From Bryoerythrophyllum caledonicum (lineage: Eukaryota; Streptophyta; Bryopsida; Pottiales; Pottiaceae): a stretch of 64,000 nucleotides of DNA. Position 1 is the stretch's first letter, and each line of letters begins with the position of its first letter. The notes beneath the pieces are model-generated. The model was not told the origin of the DNA. It did no database searches and was given only the letters and a program-made list of their open reading frames with translations. This document shows positions 32,911 to 43,547 of this stretch, one piece after another. Both the position numbers and the translations under genes were made by a program. The stretch spans positions 1,679,263 to 1,743,262 of the forward strand of contig OZ020518.1 in NCBI GenBank assembly GCA_963971425.1. Direction: 5' to 3'.

Positions 32911-34047
32911 GATGACTACTTCACCTACACCCCCCGTTGATTTCACAAATCTTCCTCCATGGCCACACTCTAAGTTTGTTCCGGGCAAGACAATCTTCCT
33001 TGTCTACCCCTATCATGGTGTGGTTGGACAAGGCGTTGTCATTGAGGTTGTTCTGACCGGTCACTGACTCAATGTCAACATTCAACTTCACCTTGTTGTT
33101 CTGATGTTAATAGGCGTGTCCAAGATCATCCTCAAGGCCCATTCTCTTCCCATGCATCCGCAATAGGACGACATCTCCGTCTTGGCGGATTCTATTGGTA
33201 GGACAATCCTTTGGATGGCAAAGTGCTTAGTCCTTTCATTAGAGAATGTTCCTGTTGATCTTCACGTAGATCCTTCTTTTGAACCCCAAATCCCTCTTCC
33301 TTTCATATCTCAAATGGAATGGGTAGGTAAGGTGGTAAAACACTATATCAGCAACGGTATTCTAGCGGCCACTAGCCGGGTCAACGACTCCCTAGCTACT
33401 CAGCCATTCCAGAATATTTTCCTAGGGAAGGGCAACATTGGCGTTACAGTGTTGGACGTTTTCATTGGGGATCGTAGTAACATTATGAATCATGAGAGGT
33501 GGCCATTTCCGGAGTGCAGATTCGAAGGTGAGCGCAGTCTAATCGAGAGACTCGATCACTTCATTTGACTTCCGGAACTAGCGGACCCGAATGCGCACAT
33601 GGGTGGTTGTCCGAAAGCACCGTACCGATTTATCCCTCGCCGGAAGCAAACTGACGAGGAGCTAGCCGTATACTCTAAGAAGACTATGCCGAAGGCAATT
33701 CAATCGGTCACTTTGAAGTCATATTGCCCAACTCAATGCGTCCGCTTAATCCATTCAGAAGATATTGTTCTAACTTCTTATCCGGGAGAAGTTCTGGTTG
33801 AAGAATTATGACGATTGACGAGATTATGCTAGCTCTTAATCCACTCACCAAAGTAGGTCTAGCAGGGTTGGACAACCTTTTGAAATGCACTTTGGCCTTG
33901 GCCATGGCATTCCTCCTTTCCATGGATTGGGAAAGCCATTACATGCAAGAAGCTCTTATTTTTAGTTCTGACAAGATCATGACGTTCCTCAAAAAACACA
34001 CCGATTTTGTCTTTGCCAAGAAGTGGGAAGGAAATCTATATTCAAAC
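32911..34047 (+). pseudogene. Decayed ORF of unknown, probably mobile-element, origin
   Basis: From ATG at about 32911 a protein-like reading runs for over 900 bp in one frame with a few breaks, then continues in another frame to about 34047. Recognisable words are FTNLPPWPHSKFVPGKTIFL, DSIGRTILWMAKCLVLS and WPFPECRFEGERSLIERLDH. Codon-like composition contrasts with the AT-rich flanks. The G-x-G-x-V and IGRTILW patterns faintly recall C-terminal parts of plant transposon proteins, but I cannot name a family, so no function is given. It ends next to a MITE that starts at 34050. Confidence 0.4.
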
Positions 34048-34049
34048 TA

Positions 34050-34376
34050 AGGTAAGCCCCCCTAAGATCGACAAGTTAAGGAATGTACATATATGGAGAG
34101 AAGAGATAATTATACTCTTATTTTTCAATGATAGCCAATATAATTACAATTCCAACCCAAGTGATTTCATATTTTTTCGTTGAAAATTGAATTAGCTATG
34201 AATTTTCAAATTGTGCAGCTATGTTTAGTGGGTGGCCAACAATAGGTACCCCCCATAACCAACGACCGAAAGAAAGGGCATTGACTAATAGAAACCTCCA
34301 TTTGGAATTGAGTTGGCGGTAATGGGATAGAAGAGGGTTGGCTATGGTTTTGGTTGGGTTATGGGGGGGCTTACCT
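34050..34376 (+). mobile_element. TA-flanked MITE, AGGTAAGCC family, copy 1
   Basis: 327 bp with ends AGGTAAGCCCCCCTAA and TTATGGGGGGGCTTACCT, flanked by TA at 34048-34049 and 34377-34378. A second copy in opposite orientation lies at 56408-56760. TA target and short ends suggest Tc1/mariner mobilisation. No ORF. Confidence 0.85.
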
Positions 34377-34730
34377 TATTACTTTGGACCTCTAACCGTA
34401 AGCTCTTGAAAAAAAGCATCTCTAATATCTCCCCATATTTTTTCAGGCCTATGTAAGTCACTAACAATGAATCCAATGTTAACAAGGTAAATAGGAGGAG
34501 AAATGAAAAGGTTCAAAAATATCGCACATGTTAAAGAACTAAGAATAAAATAGAAACCATTTAACATCGGCGTAAAAATGACTTTTCTATGTTTCAAATA
34601 GACTACACATGCAAAGACAAAAAAAAAAGGGGAATGTGAAGGTTTCCAATTACCCTATGCCACGGTTGGTATTGTACATAATTAAGTCAAAAAGGAGAGT
34701 TGTCCAAAATTTTGGAAAATACAAATTTTT

Positions 34731-34809
34731 GGTCTAGGTGCTTACGCATGGTCTAGGTGCTTACGCATGGTCTAGGTGCTTACACATGGTCTAGGTGCTT
34801 ACGCATGGT
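34731..34809 (+). repeat. Four-copy 20-bp tandem repeat
   Basis: Four head-to-tail copies of 'ggtctaggtgcttacgcat' (one with 'acacat'), ending in a partial fifth. Purely sequence-based. Confidence 0.95.
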
Positions 34810-34859
34810 CAAATTTTTGCAAAATATATGAATAGTACAAAACACGTTCAATTTTTTTA

Positions 34860-35667
34860 ATTTAGGAAAATAATTTAATACAAACCATATAAAGCTCTCT
34901 CATTATTCTATAAAGAAATAAAATGAAAATAGAAGTTGATAATTGTGTTTTATATTGCTAGAAATTTTGCTAGAAGTATCTATTGACACTTAGATTTTTC
35001 GTACATGTAGAGCATATTACCTTCTTTGAAGATGTCAAAAAATAATTCTTGTCTAGACTCTATAGTGTAAAGAAACATTCTAATCCAAGTCGAATATTTT
35101 CACACATTTTGGGCAAGGGGGAAATGAACTTCATTTTTTTACATAAACATAGAGATCTTCATATTTTTTCACTTTTTAGTTTTTTGATAAAAATATGTGG
35201 TAAAAATCCTCTTAGTAGCTGTTTGGATTAACATTCTAATATACATCAAGTTCACAATAAATAGGAATGGGGAATGGCAATTTTTGAACCTCCACTCCTC
35301 ACCCACTCTTTTTGTATATGCTACACCCCTATACTACAAAAAATTGATGTGTATAGAACCAACATTGTGGTTAGCACAATGGTAAAAGATTTGGACAACA
35401 ATTTGATTCCAAGTGAAATCAAAGTATACTATTCCACTCAATGCAAGGAAGGAAAGATCCCTTTTTCTTCACCTCAAACACTATAATCTTTCAATTCCTG
35501 CGGTGGATGGGTGCTCAAAAAAAAATTGCACGTTCAAATTAAAGTCTTTTTTCATATCCTACAGTCAAAATTCATCTATATTTTGCCTATTAATGATTTT
35601 GCCACTTTTTGCGCGTGGAATTTGTGGAGTGTTTCTTAACTAGGAATCTTGGGCTTTTAGGGGTTAA
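34860..35667 (+). mobile_element. TTAA-type MITE, 5' part diverged
   Basis: The right end is GGGCTTTTAGGGG followed by TTAA (35664-35667). Family blocks run in order: 'acattctaatccaagtc', 'cacattttgggcaagg', 'cctccactcctcaccc', 'aacactataatctttcaatt'. The left end could not be placed. Confidence 0.6.
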
Positions 35668-35962
35668 CAATAACTGTGATCATACCTTCATATTATATTC
35701 ACATGCATAAATTCTTATGAAATGAGTAGATCCATAAATCACATATGCAATACTGTGCAAAAAAGATACTTCAGTTAGTATGTGTTTCATATGAACTCTA
35801 CTGAAGTATTAAACATTCAAAATGACAGATAGTAATCCATAACGCAATTAGGTCATGGTTTGAGTTCAATTTCGGAAGGTTAGATACTGAAATTTGACAT
35901 TATATTTCCATGAAAGTTAGTTCAAAGAAAAAAATCAGCACATATCTTGGTTTTACATAAAC

Positions 35963-36766
35963 CAGGGTTGACTATTGTGTCGTGACGGGGACAATTTCCG
36001 TCACAATGTCACGATGTCACGACACAATGACGGCATGACATTGTGACGGATCGTGACTTTACTGTGACGGAGCCATTTTGATGGCAGAAAACACAATTTT
36101 CACATTTACCTCTGGAGAGACACGTTGGAATCAGAAAGGAATCTGCATGCCACATGTGTAGACATGTCATCAACTGCGGTAAATTCATGGACGCGGTAAT
36201 TTTCAGCTTGGGTCGAAGGAGTGTCCGCGCCAATCCGCGCCTCACTCAGTCATCGAAGGCTGTCCGCGGCCAGTCCCCGCCTCAGTCCGCGGGCAGTCCG
36301 NNNNNNNNNNNNNNNNNNNNNNNNNNNNNNNNNNNNNNNNNNNNNNNNNNNNNNNNNNNNNNNNNNNNNNNNNNNNNNNNNNNNNNNNNNNNNNNNNNNN
36401 NNNNNNNNNNNNNNNNNNNNNNNNNNNNNNNNNNNNNNNNNNNNNNNNNNNNNNNNNNNNNNNNNNNNNNNNNNNNNNNNNNNNNNNNNNNNNNNNNNNN
36501 GGGGTTGAGGGGAGTTTAGAGTTAATTCTCCAGGGTAAAATGATGGTATTTTCTAATGATATCATTGCCATGTAGGTGGCCACATTGGATTTCATTGCCA
36601 CATAGGATGGCCACGTCAACGCCGAAGTAACTAATCTACCATGCATAGGGGTAAAGTTGGCCTTTGACCCTACGTTGACTCTATTATGTCGTGACGGGAG
36701 GGTCCGTCACGACGCGTCACGTCATGACGGCACGTCACTGTCACAATGTCACGATAGACAACCCTG
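35963..36766. mobile_element. Non-autonomous hAT element with 8-bp target duplication
   Basis: The terminal repeats begin CAGGGTTGACTAT at the left and, reading inward from the right, CAGGGTTGTCTAT. The flanks are a perfect 8-bp direct repeat ACATAAAC (35955-35962 and 36767-36774). Subterminal regions are packed with GTGACG/CGTCAC words in both orientations, as expected of hAT transposase-binding repeats. 200 bp of the centre are undetermined. No transposase was seen in the known part. It is inserted at or beside the start of repeat A copy 2. Confidence 0.9.
36301..36500. other. Assembly gap (200 N)
   Basis: Undetermined bases inside the hAT element. A round 200-N run is a placeholder, so the true length is unknown. 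The flanks are GC-rich 'cagtccgcggc'-like repeats at 36220-36300, which probably caused the gap. Confidence 1.
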
Positions 36767-36769
36767 ACA

Positions 36770-38110
36770 TAAACATGCACTGGACGCTGCTAATCATGCT
36801 CTGCAACCAAGTCCTATGCTACCATGTAATTCAACCTGACGGAACAATCCATAGTGTCGAGGTTTTTCTCTCTGTTCTAACTTCTACAATTTCTGCAGAC
36901 TGACACCATGATATTTGTGGTGCCTGTTCAGACGAGGATGTAAAGGCTGAGAATAAGGTCACAGTTATGGCTAATGAGGGATATTTATGATAGTTTGGGG
37001 TTAGACGGGCTGAATGGAGAGTTCGATTGTAAGCTGCAAATGCAGCGCAAATTTTCTTATTAGAGGACCATCAAGTATCAAATATTTAGAATCAAACTCT
37101 TGGCCAACTCATAACTTGTAAAGTGGTGACGAGTAGGGTTGCAAAGTTGATTGTACGTAACAATGGTCCCAATGTAGTAGGATTCTAGTCGTTGTTTACA
37201 TGTAAAATACTCAGCGATCTCAACTCAGCATGTTGGCCAATGTTAGGTGAAAAAAGAGTTACAAAATTTCGAAGTATGGGAAGTAGTCACAAGTCACTAT
37301 ATTTCCAGTGGCCAAAATAACAAGGATTGGTCAATATAACTAACATGCTATCAATAACTTTGACGATCCTTATATAGTAAGATTTACCTTTTATTTTGAA
37401 ATTAGAGCCAAACTTCTAACCAAATTTTTAATTCTCACCTACTAAACCTTAACCTTTATAAATAAGTTACTATCACGATAATGGGAACTTTGCCAACATA
37501 TCACAAGTTCTGGTAGTCCAGCATTCATAGATTTTTATACTTTGGACTTTCTAGATATCAAAGTTTGTAAAAGCAGTCGAAGTTTCCAATATATCAAATA
37601 CTCTGATATGTATATTACGTTGCATATATTTGGTATTATGACAACCAATGAATGTGAAATGCTGATTATATATCGTGTAACATTGTATGAGTACTCTATC
37701 AGTTACATACAATTTGAAACAGCAAGAATATTACAATTAACAAGGACAAGTAGAGTACAGTGACAAGGACAAGTATAGTTCAAGTAACAAGTACAAGTTC
37801 AGTACATTCCTGCAGCAAAAGGCGAAGTTGTCGAAGTAGGTTCCACGATGTTCTTAACTAAAACGCCACAACCTACCCTACCTGATTGAAGAAGTTACAG
37901 TGGAATATCATGTAACATGCAGAGCCCAGCTGAGCAAGCACGTCAATGTCAACAATTGCATGCCAACAATACGTCATTGTCAGGACCAGTTCGTTGAACC
38001 TTTTCAGCACTGTGATCACTGACAGGAAGTTTGATTGCAAGAGAGATTGCATTGTTTCATTTCTTGACATCATTTCCCTCACAAATCACGTATGTCAAGC
38101 ATCGACTTGT
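36770..38110. repeat. Dispersed repeat A, copy 2
   Basis: Direct-orientation counterpart of 13080-14300. The order of shared words is kept to about 38040, with many small differences. No ORF of note. Confidence 0.6.
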
Positions 38111-38618
38111 CAAAGTCATCAATAATTGAATCTGCTCGCTGACTAAATTATCCATGGGACATGCCAGTTCTGAAATAGCCACATGAAAGTACCGCAGCTG
38201 AATTTGCTACAAGACACGCATAAGACATGCATAAGAGACGTATTAGAGAAAGCCAAGAGATGTACAGGAGATGCATAAGATATGCAAAGGATACGCACAA
38301 GAGATAGACAGGAGGTGCACGAGCTTTGAAATGACCACATCCAGGCTGGGGTGGAGAAACATAAGATATGAAATGAGCACATCCAGGCTCCGGTTGAGAA
38401 TCAGGTCGCCACATTTGTTCGGCATCCGGAGGCGACAACATGCAGTTTATGTTTTGTAATCTACTTTCTTAATCGTACAGCCAACGGGACGGTCTACTTT
38501 TGTGACTTTCATGTCCCCATTTCCGTTGGTACTACAGGAAAATGCTAGTCTGTCAAAGCACCTCATCTAAGTATATACTTAATAGAAAGGCTTGGTACTT
38601 CAGCCATCGGCTCGAGCA
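38111..38618 (+). other. Upstream region of the proline-rich protein gene
   Basis: A stretch at 38210-38310 has imperfect repeats of 'gagatgcataagacatgcat' type. The pair 'aacataagatatgaaatgagcaca/gctttgaaatgaccaca' lies near 38310-38375. The remainder is ordinary sequence that likely holds promoter elements. Confidence 0.4.
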
Positions 38619-38626
38619 CTATAAAG
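38619..38626 (+). promoter_or_regulatory. TATA box of the proline-rich protein gene
   Basis: CTATAAAG lies 60 bp before the ATG at 38686, with a pyrimidine-rich leader (CTCTCTCTCTC) in between, a common plant arrangement. Transcription would start about 30 bp downstream, giving a very short 5'UTR. Confidence 0.7.
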
Positions 38627-38685
38627 ACCACACCCCATTCTACAATCTTCCCACCTCTCTCTCTCTCATTCACTCATCTCTGGCA

Positions 38686-39471
38686 ATGGCTCCCTTGCGG
38701 ATGAGCCTGGCTGTTGTGCTGGCCCTGTTGGTGGTTCTTGTTGGGGCTCCAGCGGATGCTAGGGGGCGTGACTTGATGGAATATTCTCCTCCGAAGTACG
38801 AGAAGCCTCCTCCCAAGTACGAGAAGCCCCCTCCGAAGTACGAGAAGCCCCCTCCGAAGTTCGAGAAGCCCCCTCCGAAGTACGAGGAGCCCCCTCCGAA
38901 GCACGAGAAGCCCCCTCCGAAGTACGAGAAGCCCCCTCCGAAGCACGAGAAGCCCCCTCCGAAGTTCGAGAAGCCCCCTCCGAAGTTCGAGAAGCCCCCT
39001 CCGAAGTTCGAGAAGCCCCCTCCGAAGTTCGAGAAGCCCCCTCCGAAGTTTGAGAAGCCCCCTCCGAAGCACGAGGAGCCCCCTCCGAAGCACGAGAAGC
39101 CCCCTCCGAAGCACGAGAAGCCCCCTCCGAAGCACGAGAAGCCCCCTCCGAAGCACGAGAAGCCCCCTCCGAAGCACGAGAAGCCCCCTCCGAAGTACGA
39201 GAAGTCTCCGCCTCCACCCAAATACGAGAAGCATCCGCCTCCTCCCAAGTATGAGAAGTCTCCCCCTCCGCCCAAGTACGAGAAGCATCCGCCTCCACCC
39301 AAGTACGAGAAGTCTCCACCTCCACCCAAGTACGAGAAGCATCCGCCTCCTCCGAAGTACGAGAAGTCTCCACCTCCACCCAAGTACGAGAAGCATCCGC
39401 CTCCTCCCAAGTATGAGAAGTCTCCCCCTCCGCCCAAGTACGAGAAGCATCCGCCTCCACCCAAGTATTAG
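38686..39471 (+). CDS. Secreted repetitive proline-rich / extensin-like cell-wall protein
   Basis: 261 codons, single exon. The ATG at 38686 is preferred over an in-frame one 48 codons upstream because it begins a clear signal peptide (MAPLRMSLAVVLALLVVLVG, cut probable near residue 25 after ADA) and sits just past the TATA box. The mature protein is nearly all repeats: about 20 heptads PPPK(Y/F/H)E(K/E), then ten nonapeptides alternating SPPPPKYEK and HPPPPKYEK, ending in PPPPKY. SPPPP is the extensin glycosylation motif; tyrosines may cross-link in the wall, and lysines give a strong positive charge that alternates with Glu. DNA repeats are almost identical (21 bp and 27 bp), which shows recent expansion or homogenisation. 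Long open frames on both strands here are a by-product of the repeat. A remnant of the 3' end lies inverted at 51.1-51.2 kb. Confidence 0.9.
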   Translation: MAPLRMSLAVVLALLVVLVGAPADARGRDLMEYSPPKYEKPPPKYEKPPPKYEKPPPKFEKPPPKYEEPPPKHEKPPPKYEKPPPKHEKPPPKFEKPPPKFEKPPPKFEKPPPKFEKPPPKFEKPPPKHEEPPPKHEKPPPKHEKPPPKHEKPPPKHEKPPPKHEKPPPKYEKSPPPPKYEKHPPPPKYEKSPPPPKYEKHPPPPKYEKSPPPPKYEKHPPPPKYEKSPPPPKYEKHPPPPKYEKSPPPPKYEKHPPPPKY

Positions 39472-40209
39472 CTGCGCAACATTCAGCCTGGACTTCAACT
39501 TGCTTCAAGCCACGAACTTGTGGTGAGCTACGGTTAACATCTCATCATTTTCTGTCGTTTTTGGACTGATCGAAATTGTGCCAATAGCTCAAGAAATTTC
39601 GTGAAGTCATTCATATCTCCTCATTGATGACCCTACTTCATAGAGTTATCCCTACATTAGCAGCTTCTCCCACCTTTGACATGAGTTTCTACCAACAATG
39701 ACAGTTCCTCCTAGTTCTAGTACCTCCTCTGTAAACAGCGTTATGTAGTGTATTTTGAACCCATGTTGAACCTCAAACTCAAAGCAATGAATATGATCTC
39801 CATAATGTGCTCTGGATATCTGATTGCTGACAGTTGGTTTGTGAATTCCAGGTAGCTGAGACGCTTGAAGGAGTTGAAAGGTGGAGAAATCGACGGAAGA
39901 GTTAGAGGCTTGGAGACAGATTATTCGTTGTAATGAAACAGTCCGTTGGAGTCTTGTACACAGAATATGTGTTGTGTTTGTGACCGTCACATTATGGCAT
40001 TTGGCGCCAAGTGCAGCTTGAGATAAGTCAATTTTGCGAGTGGTGGTGTTTAGGCTGATAATATGTTAGTTGCATCGACAGTATGGATTCAGCGCCAGTA
40101 GCAGTAGCCTGATGGATGAATCAGGCGGAATACTATGAGTCGTAACTTGACTCCTTGCTGTAGAGGCTCATAAGTACTAAATAAAACTGCTCAGGAACTC
40201 TGGGCCTAG
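39472..40209 (+). repeat. Arm A of a large inverted duplication, spacer part
   Basis: This non-coding sequence downstream of the proline-rich gene matches the reverse complement of 49640-50296 and 51094-51175. TTAA at 39534-39537 is the empty insertion site of the element found in arm B. The words around 'tccgttggagtcttgtacac' and 'agtcgtaacttgactccttg' recur in arm B. Divergence is moderate with many small indels. Confidence 0.8.
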
Positions 40210-41398
40210 TTCTTCTGTGAACGCTGAGAACATCTATTGAAGGCAGGGCTCAGGTCATAACCCAGATGATGTTGCAAGTTAGCTTGCGGATGTGTTTGCT
40301 GTTTGGTAGCGACTGAACGAGAAAGAGACTGCCATTTTGCATCTTCAGCGTGCGCCATCATCCAGGAATCTCTTCCAGGTTCGAGTCACTCTAGTGCTCT
40401 ATTCTGATCAGGAGAGTTATTTGTAAAGTCACCCAGAGTTTCAGCGAGATAACCCCTGTTTAGACTACTCTAGTTTCCTCACTCGAAATAGTTGCAGATC
40501 TTGGTGGTCTTACCCTCCTATGGAAGTCTTATTTAAGTGAAACTAGTGTTAGTTACCCCTTTTTTTTACTACTCTTTCCTTACTTAAAATAGTCACTAGA
40601 TCAAAGAAAGCTTGGTGGTCTCTAAACTTAAGTCGGAGTAGTTTTAGCCTTCTTTGAGAATGAAGAGAGACTTTCTAACATGAATATTAGTCGCCTTTCC
40701 CTCCTTCGAGCTGATTTTCAAGACCTATTTAGAGGTGAGTTTCAATTGGTCTATCATGTTTTGTGAGTTTCAATTGGTCTATCACATTGTTTTGTAAATA
40801 GTCCTCATGATTTTCAAGAACTAATTAGAGCCTAGAGGTGAAAGTCACGGGGTACTTTGTTCCAACTTCAAGTGAGTTTCAATTGCTCTATCATGTTTTG
40901 TGAACAGTTCAGCAAGCGGCAATGGGTGAGACAGAAGCGCAATGGGGAATCTTCTACGACATGATGGAGAAGTTTGGGCCTGCTTTGGAGCCTTCAAGAG
41001 TGCAACTTGTATGCTGAGAGATGGGGGTTTGGGTATGACGTCTCTGCTGGGAATGCTCTTGAACCAGATGGGCAGCACTTGTGTGGAGCTTCGTGTGATT
41101 GAGCAGTCTGCAGAGCTCTTTGAAAACTTCTGGACTAGGTCACAGATGACCCTAAACTATCTGGGTGATAGTGGGAGATACCCAAAGAATGAAGTGGCTG
41201 CGGGTTGATTGATCCGTGACTGTGAAATCTTCTTCTACTTGATAGGACCGCCACGAGTTCCTAAATAACAACTTGTGTGTGCCAAAAACAAAAAATCAAA
41301 ATTCCCGGAGTATATTAGAGGACTCCTATGATCCGACTCACCTAGATACTCTCGATGTGTGCACCAACCTGGCCAGCAGCTTCGATGCACTCGGAAGG
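40210..41398 (+). pseudogene. Partial KLCR pseudogene (exons 3-4 with intron)
   Basis: 40210-40380 matches the second half of KLCR exon 3 (4050-4202). The intron region follows, and 40908-41398 matches exon 4 (4638-4955), with the original GT/AG borders visible. Frame is lost by several small indels: SLADV becomes a stop-containing reading, and 'ggagccttcaag' lacks bases. A segment of about 166 bp (41137-41302) is inserted in exon 4 before 'cccggagtatattagagg'. Exons 1, 2 and 5 are missing. Retained introns show a DNA-level duplication of the gene at 1.9-5.4 kb. It forms part of inverted arm A. Confidence 0.9.
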
Positions 41399-41441
41399 TA
41401 ATCATTTGCTTGAGCCGCATTTCATGGATGGAAGAGAGTTA

Positions 41442-41680
41442 AGGTAGACTTGTTGGCATTGGGTGAAGGAGGGCACCAAATCTCACCTATTCTAGGGTTT
41501 GATTATGGGCTCCGGTGGTTTTTGGGCTTTTAAATTCAATATCAATTTCAAATCTTTGTGATGAAATTTCAAAAAAATATTTGTTGAGTTTCATTCCTAA
41601 TTCTGCATCTTTCTACATAAATGTTTTTGACATACAAGTCCCCAATTGGCTTAAGTGATTGGAATTGGGTGCCTCTACCC
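41442..41680 (+). mobile_element. TA-flanked MITE, AGGTAGAGGC family, internally deleted copy
   Basis: TA, then AGGTAGACTTG at the left and GGTGCCTCTACCC then TA at the right (41440-41441 and 41681-41682). The retained part is the 3' half of the full copy at 5869-6414. It lies at the KLCR pseudogene's exon 4 end. Confidence 0.75.
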
Positions 41681-41682
41681 TA

Positions 41683-42289
41683 CTTCATCCAGTCTCCAGA
41701 GTGAGTTACTCACTAGAGATTTTGGTTGAAAGTCATGGCAATGGAACCAAATTTGTAGAGAAGACCATGTAAAAAGATTAGAGGCATGTCTATGGAAAAG
41801 TGTGATGAGAATGCCGTGTGTAGAAAATTGGAGTCACAATTATCTTCCTCAAGGTAAAAAATAGTTTTTTGAAAATAATTTTGTAAAAAATAGATTGTGA
41901 ATAACTCAATCTATGTGCATTACTTGCTCATCTATATAACTACACTCATGTAACACTCATGTATACCATGACTTAGTCCATATAACTCAATCAATATGCA
42001 ACACTCATGCATCACACACAACACTCTCTCTATTCTCCTTATCATCCCAACATTCAATTTATCATAAATCACACACAACATTCTTTTTATATAACAGTGC
42101 TCAATTGATATTTAGAGGAGAAAACTTTGTCATGCGTGTATGATGCACAGTTTATAACCAAGTAGATTCTTCCCAATGAAACAACTCCATACTTCTACAT
42201 ACAGATGTAATAAAAAAATTGAGAAGCATTTATGTTTAGGGATTGTGTCACATGGATAAATTCAACGCGGGAGGATGAGGTGTCAAAGA
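41683..42289. other. Nothing recognised
   Basis: AT-rich sequence with a few short direct repeats ('acactcatg' words near 41945-42010). No gene or element end seen. Confidence 0.4.
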
Positions 42290-42860
42290 TATTTTGACAT
42301 TTTCAATATGTCCCTCAAATTGTTTCTCATCGTTACACACGTTGGTAGATTTTGAATATCTATTTTTGTATGCATCTCTTGGCCTTGAAATTTTCACACA
42401 TGTTATCAACATAGAGATGATCTTGTGCCAAAAACTTCTTGGTAAAGTAACAATTTTTTCAGCCCTAAGGACGGTGTCAAAGTTGGAAGTAGTGAAATGG
42501 TTTCCTCATTTATTCTCATAACTACACATATTGGTGGATTTGGAATAAAAAAATTGTGGATCTTTTGGACTTGAAATTTTTCACACTTGTAATCAACAAG
42601 GAGATGGTCTTGCGCCAAAATTTCATGGGCAAATGAGTTTTTTTTCAATCCTTGGAAGGGTGTCAAAGTTGGCAGCTGTGAAACATTTTTTAGAGTCACC
42701 CTATGTGGGTAGATTTTGAATATATTTTTTTGTATTCATCTTTTGGCCTTGAAATTTAGCACACATGTTGCCAATATAGAGATGATTTTGTGCCAAAACT
42801 TTCATGGTAAACTAATAATTTTCCAACCTTCATCGGGGCGTCAAAGTTGGCAATAGAGTG
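42290..42860 (-). repeat. Three tandem units of the foldback-element repeat
   Basis: The marker GGTGTCAAAGTTGG (or GGCGTCAAAGTTGG) recurs at about 42473, 42658 and 42835, a 177-185 bp period, in the orientation of the right arm of the 29.4-30.7 kb foldback element. No opposing arm is seen, so this is probably one arm of a broken element or an independent array. Confidence 0.75.
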
Positions 42861-43505
42861 GACACTATCCCTAGAATTGCAGAGATGCCAATTTGAATGT
42901 CACCCTACTATACATGACAAGTGATTGAAGTAATAACTTCCAAAATTGATGTAAACAAAAATAGTAGACATTAAAGTGAGTCATTCTACTCAAATTGAGA
43001 TTTTATTTATTGTTTTTATGATGGCTTCTTGATGAAATTTGAACCATTGGTTTGTATAGATAGTAAACTTAGTAATCATGTAGTTGCTAAGAATGGTATT
43101 AGATACGTAAAGTATACACTTATAAGTAAACTTGTATATTGAGAATATAATTGGTTCATCACTTTTTTTAAAGTAATTTTTTAATATACCTTTAACAATA
43201 TCTCTTACTATAATAAATGTAGAAACGGATATCTCTAATATTGGGGTGAGACTCTCCGGCTATTGCCACGTGGAAGAAGGGGATTGGTTGAAAAGTTTGG
43301 GAGGTGGGAACCACGGTGTATTTTTGGGCGAGCATTTACTTTAATATTTTTACTTTATATACCTAGGCAACCCAAGTATCTAAAGTAAAATAGCATGTAT
43401 CCAAAATAAATGACTAGGACTTTCCTTAATCTGTTATGAACAACGGGTAAGTACACAATTCAAATAAAAATGTACATTATTTTACAAACAATTTAACATA
43501 GTATA
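42861..43505. other. AT-rich flank, nothing recognised
   Basis: No gene. A second 'aacaacggg'-like motif at 43432-43448 resembles the Helitron terminal hairpin below and may be a decayed older end. Confidence 0.35.
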
Positions 43506-43533
43506 CTAGGTTATGTATCCGTTGTACCAACGG
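43506..43533 (-). mobile_element. Helitron 3' terminus: hairpin plus CTAG
   Basis: Read on the minus strand: a perfect 6-bp stem CCGTTG-GTA-CAACGG (43519-43533), then 9 nt, then CTAG followed by T. This is the canonical Helitron end (hairpin about 10 nt before CTRR, insertion before T). It lies about 40 bp past the helicase stop codon. Confidence 0.65.
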
Positions 43534-43547
43534 GGGCGACACGCTTA

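Noticed and set aside
36154-36646. Open frames crossing the N gap
   Set aside because: They are open only because undetermined bases are not read as stops.
38670-39526. Several long open frames on both strands across the proline-rich gene (Gly/Phe-rich, Leu/Arg-rich, Ser/Thr-rich products)
   Set aside because: They arise because the 21-bp and 27-bp repeats contain no stop in any frame; only one frame has an ATG, a signal peptide and a TATA box in place.
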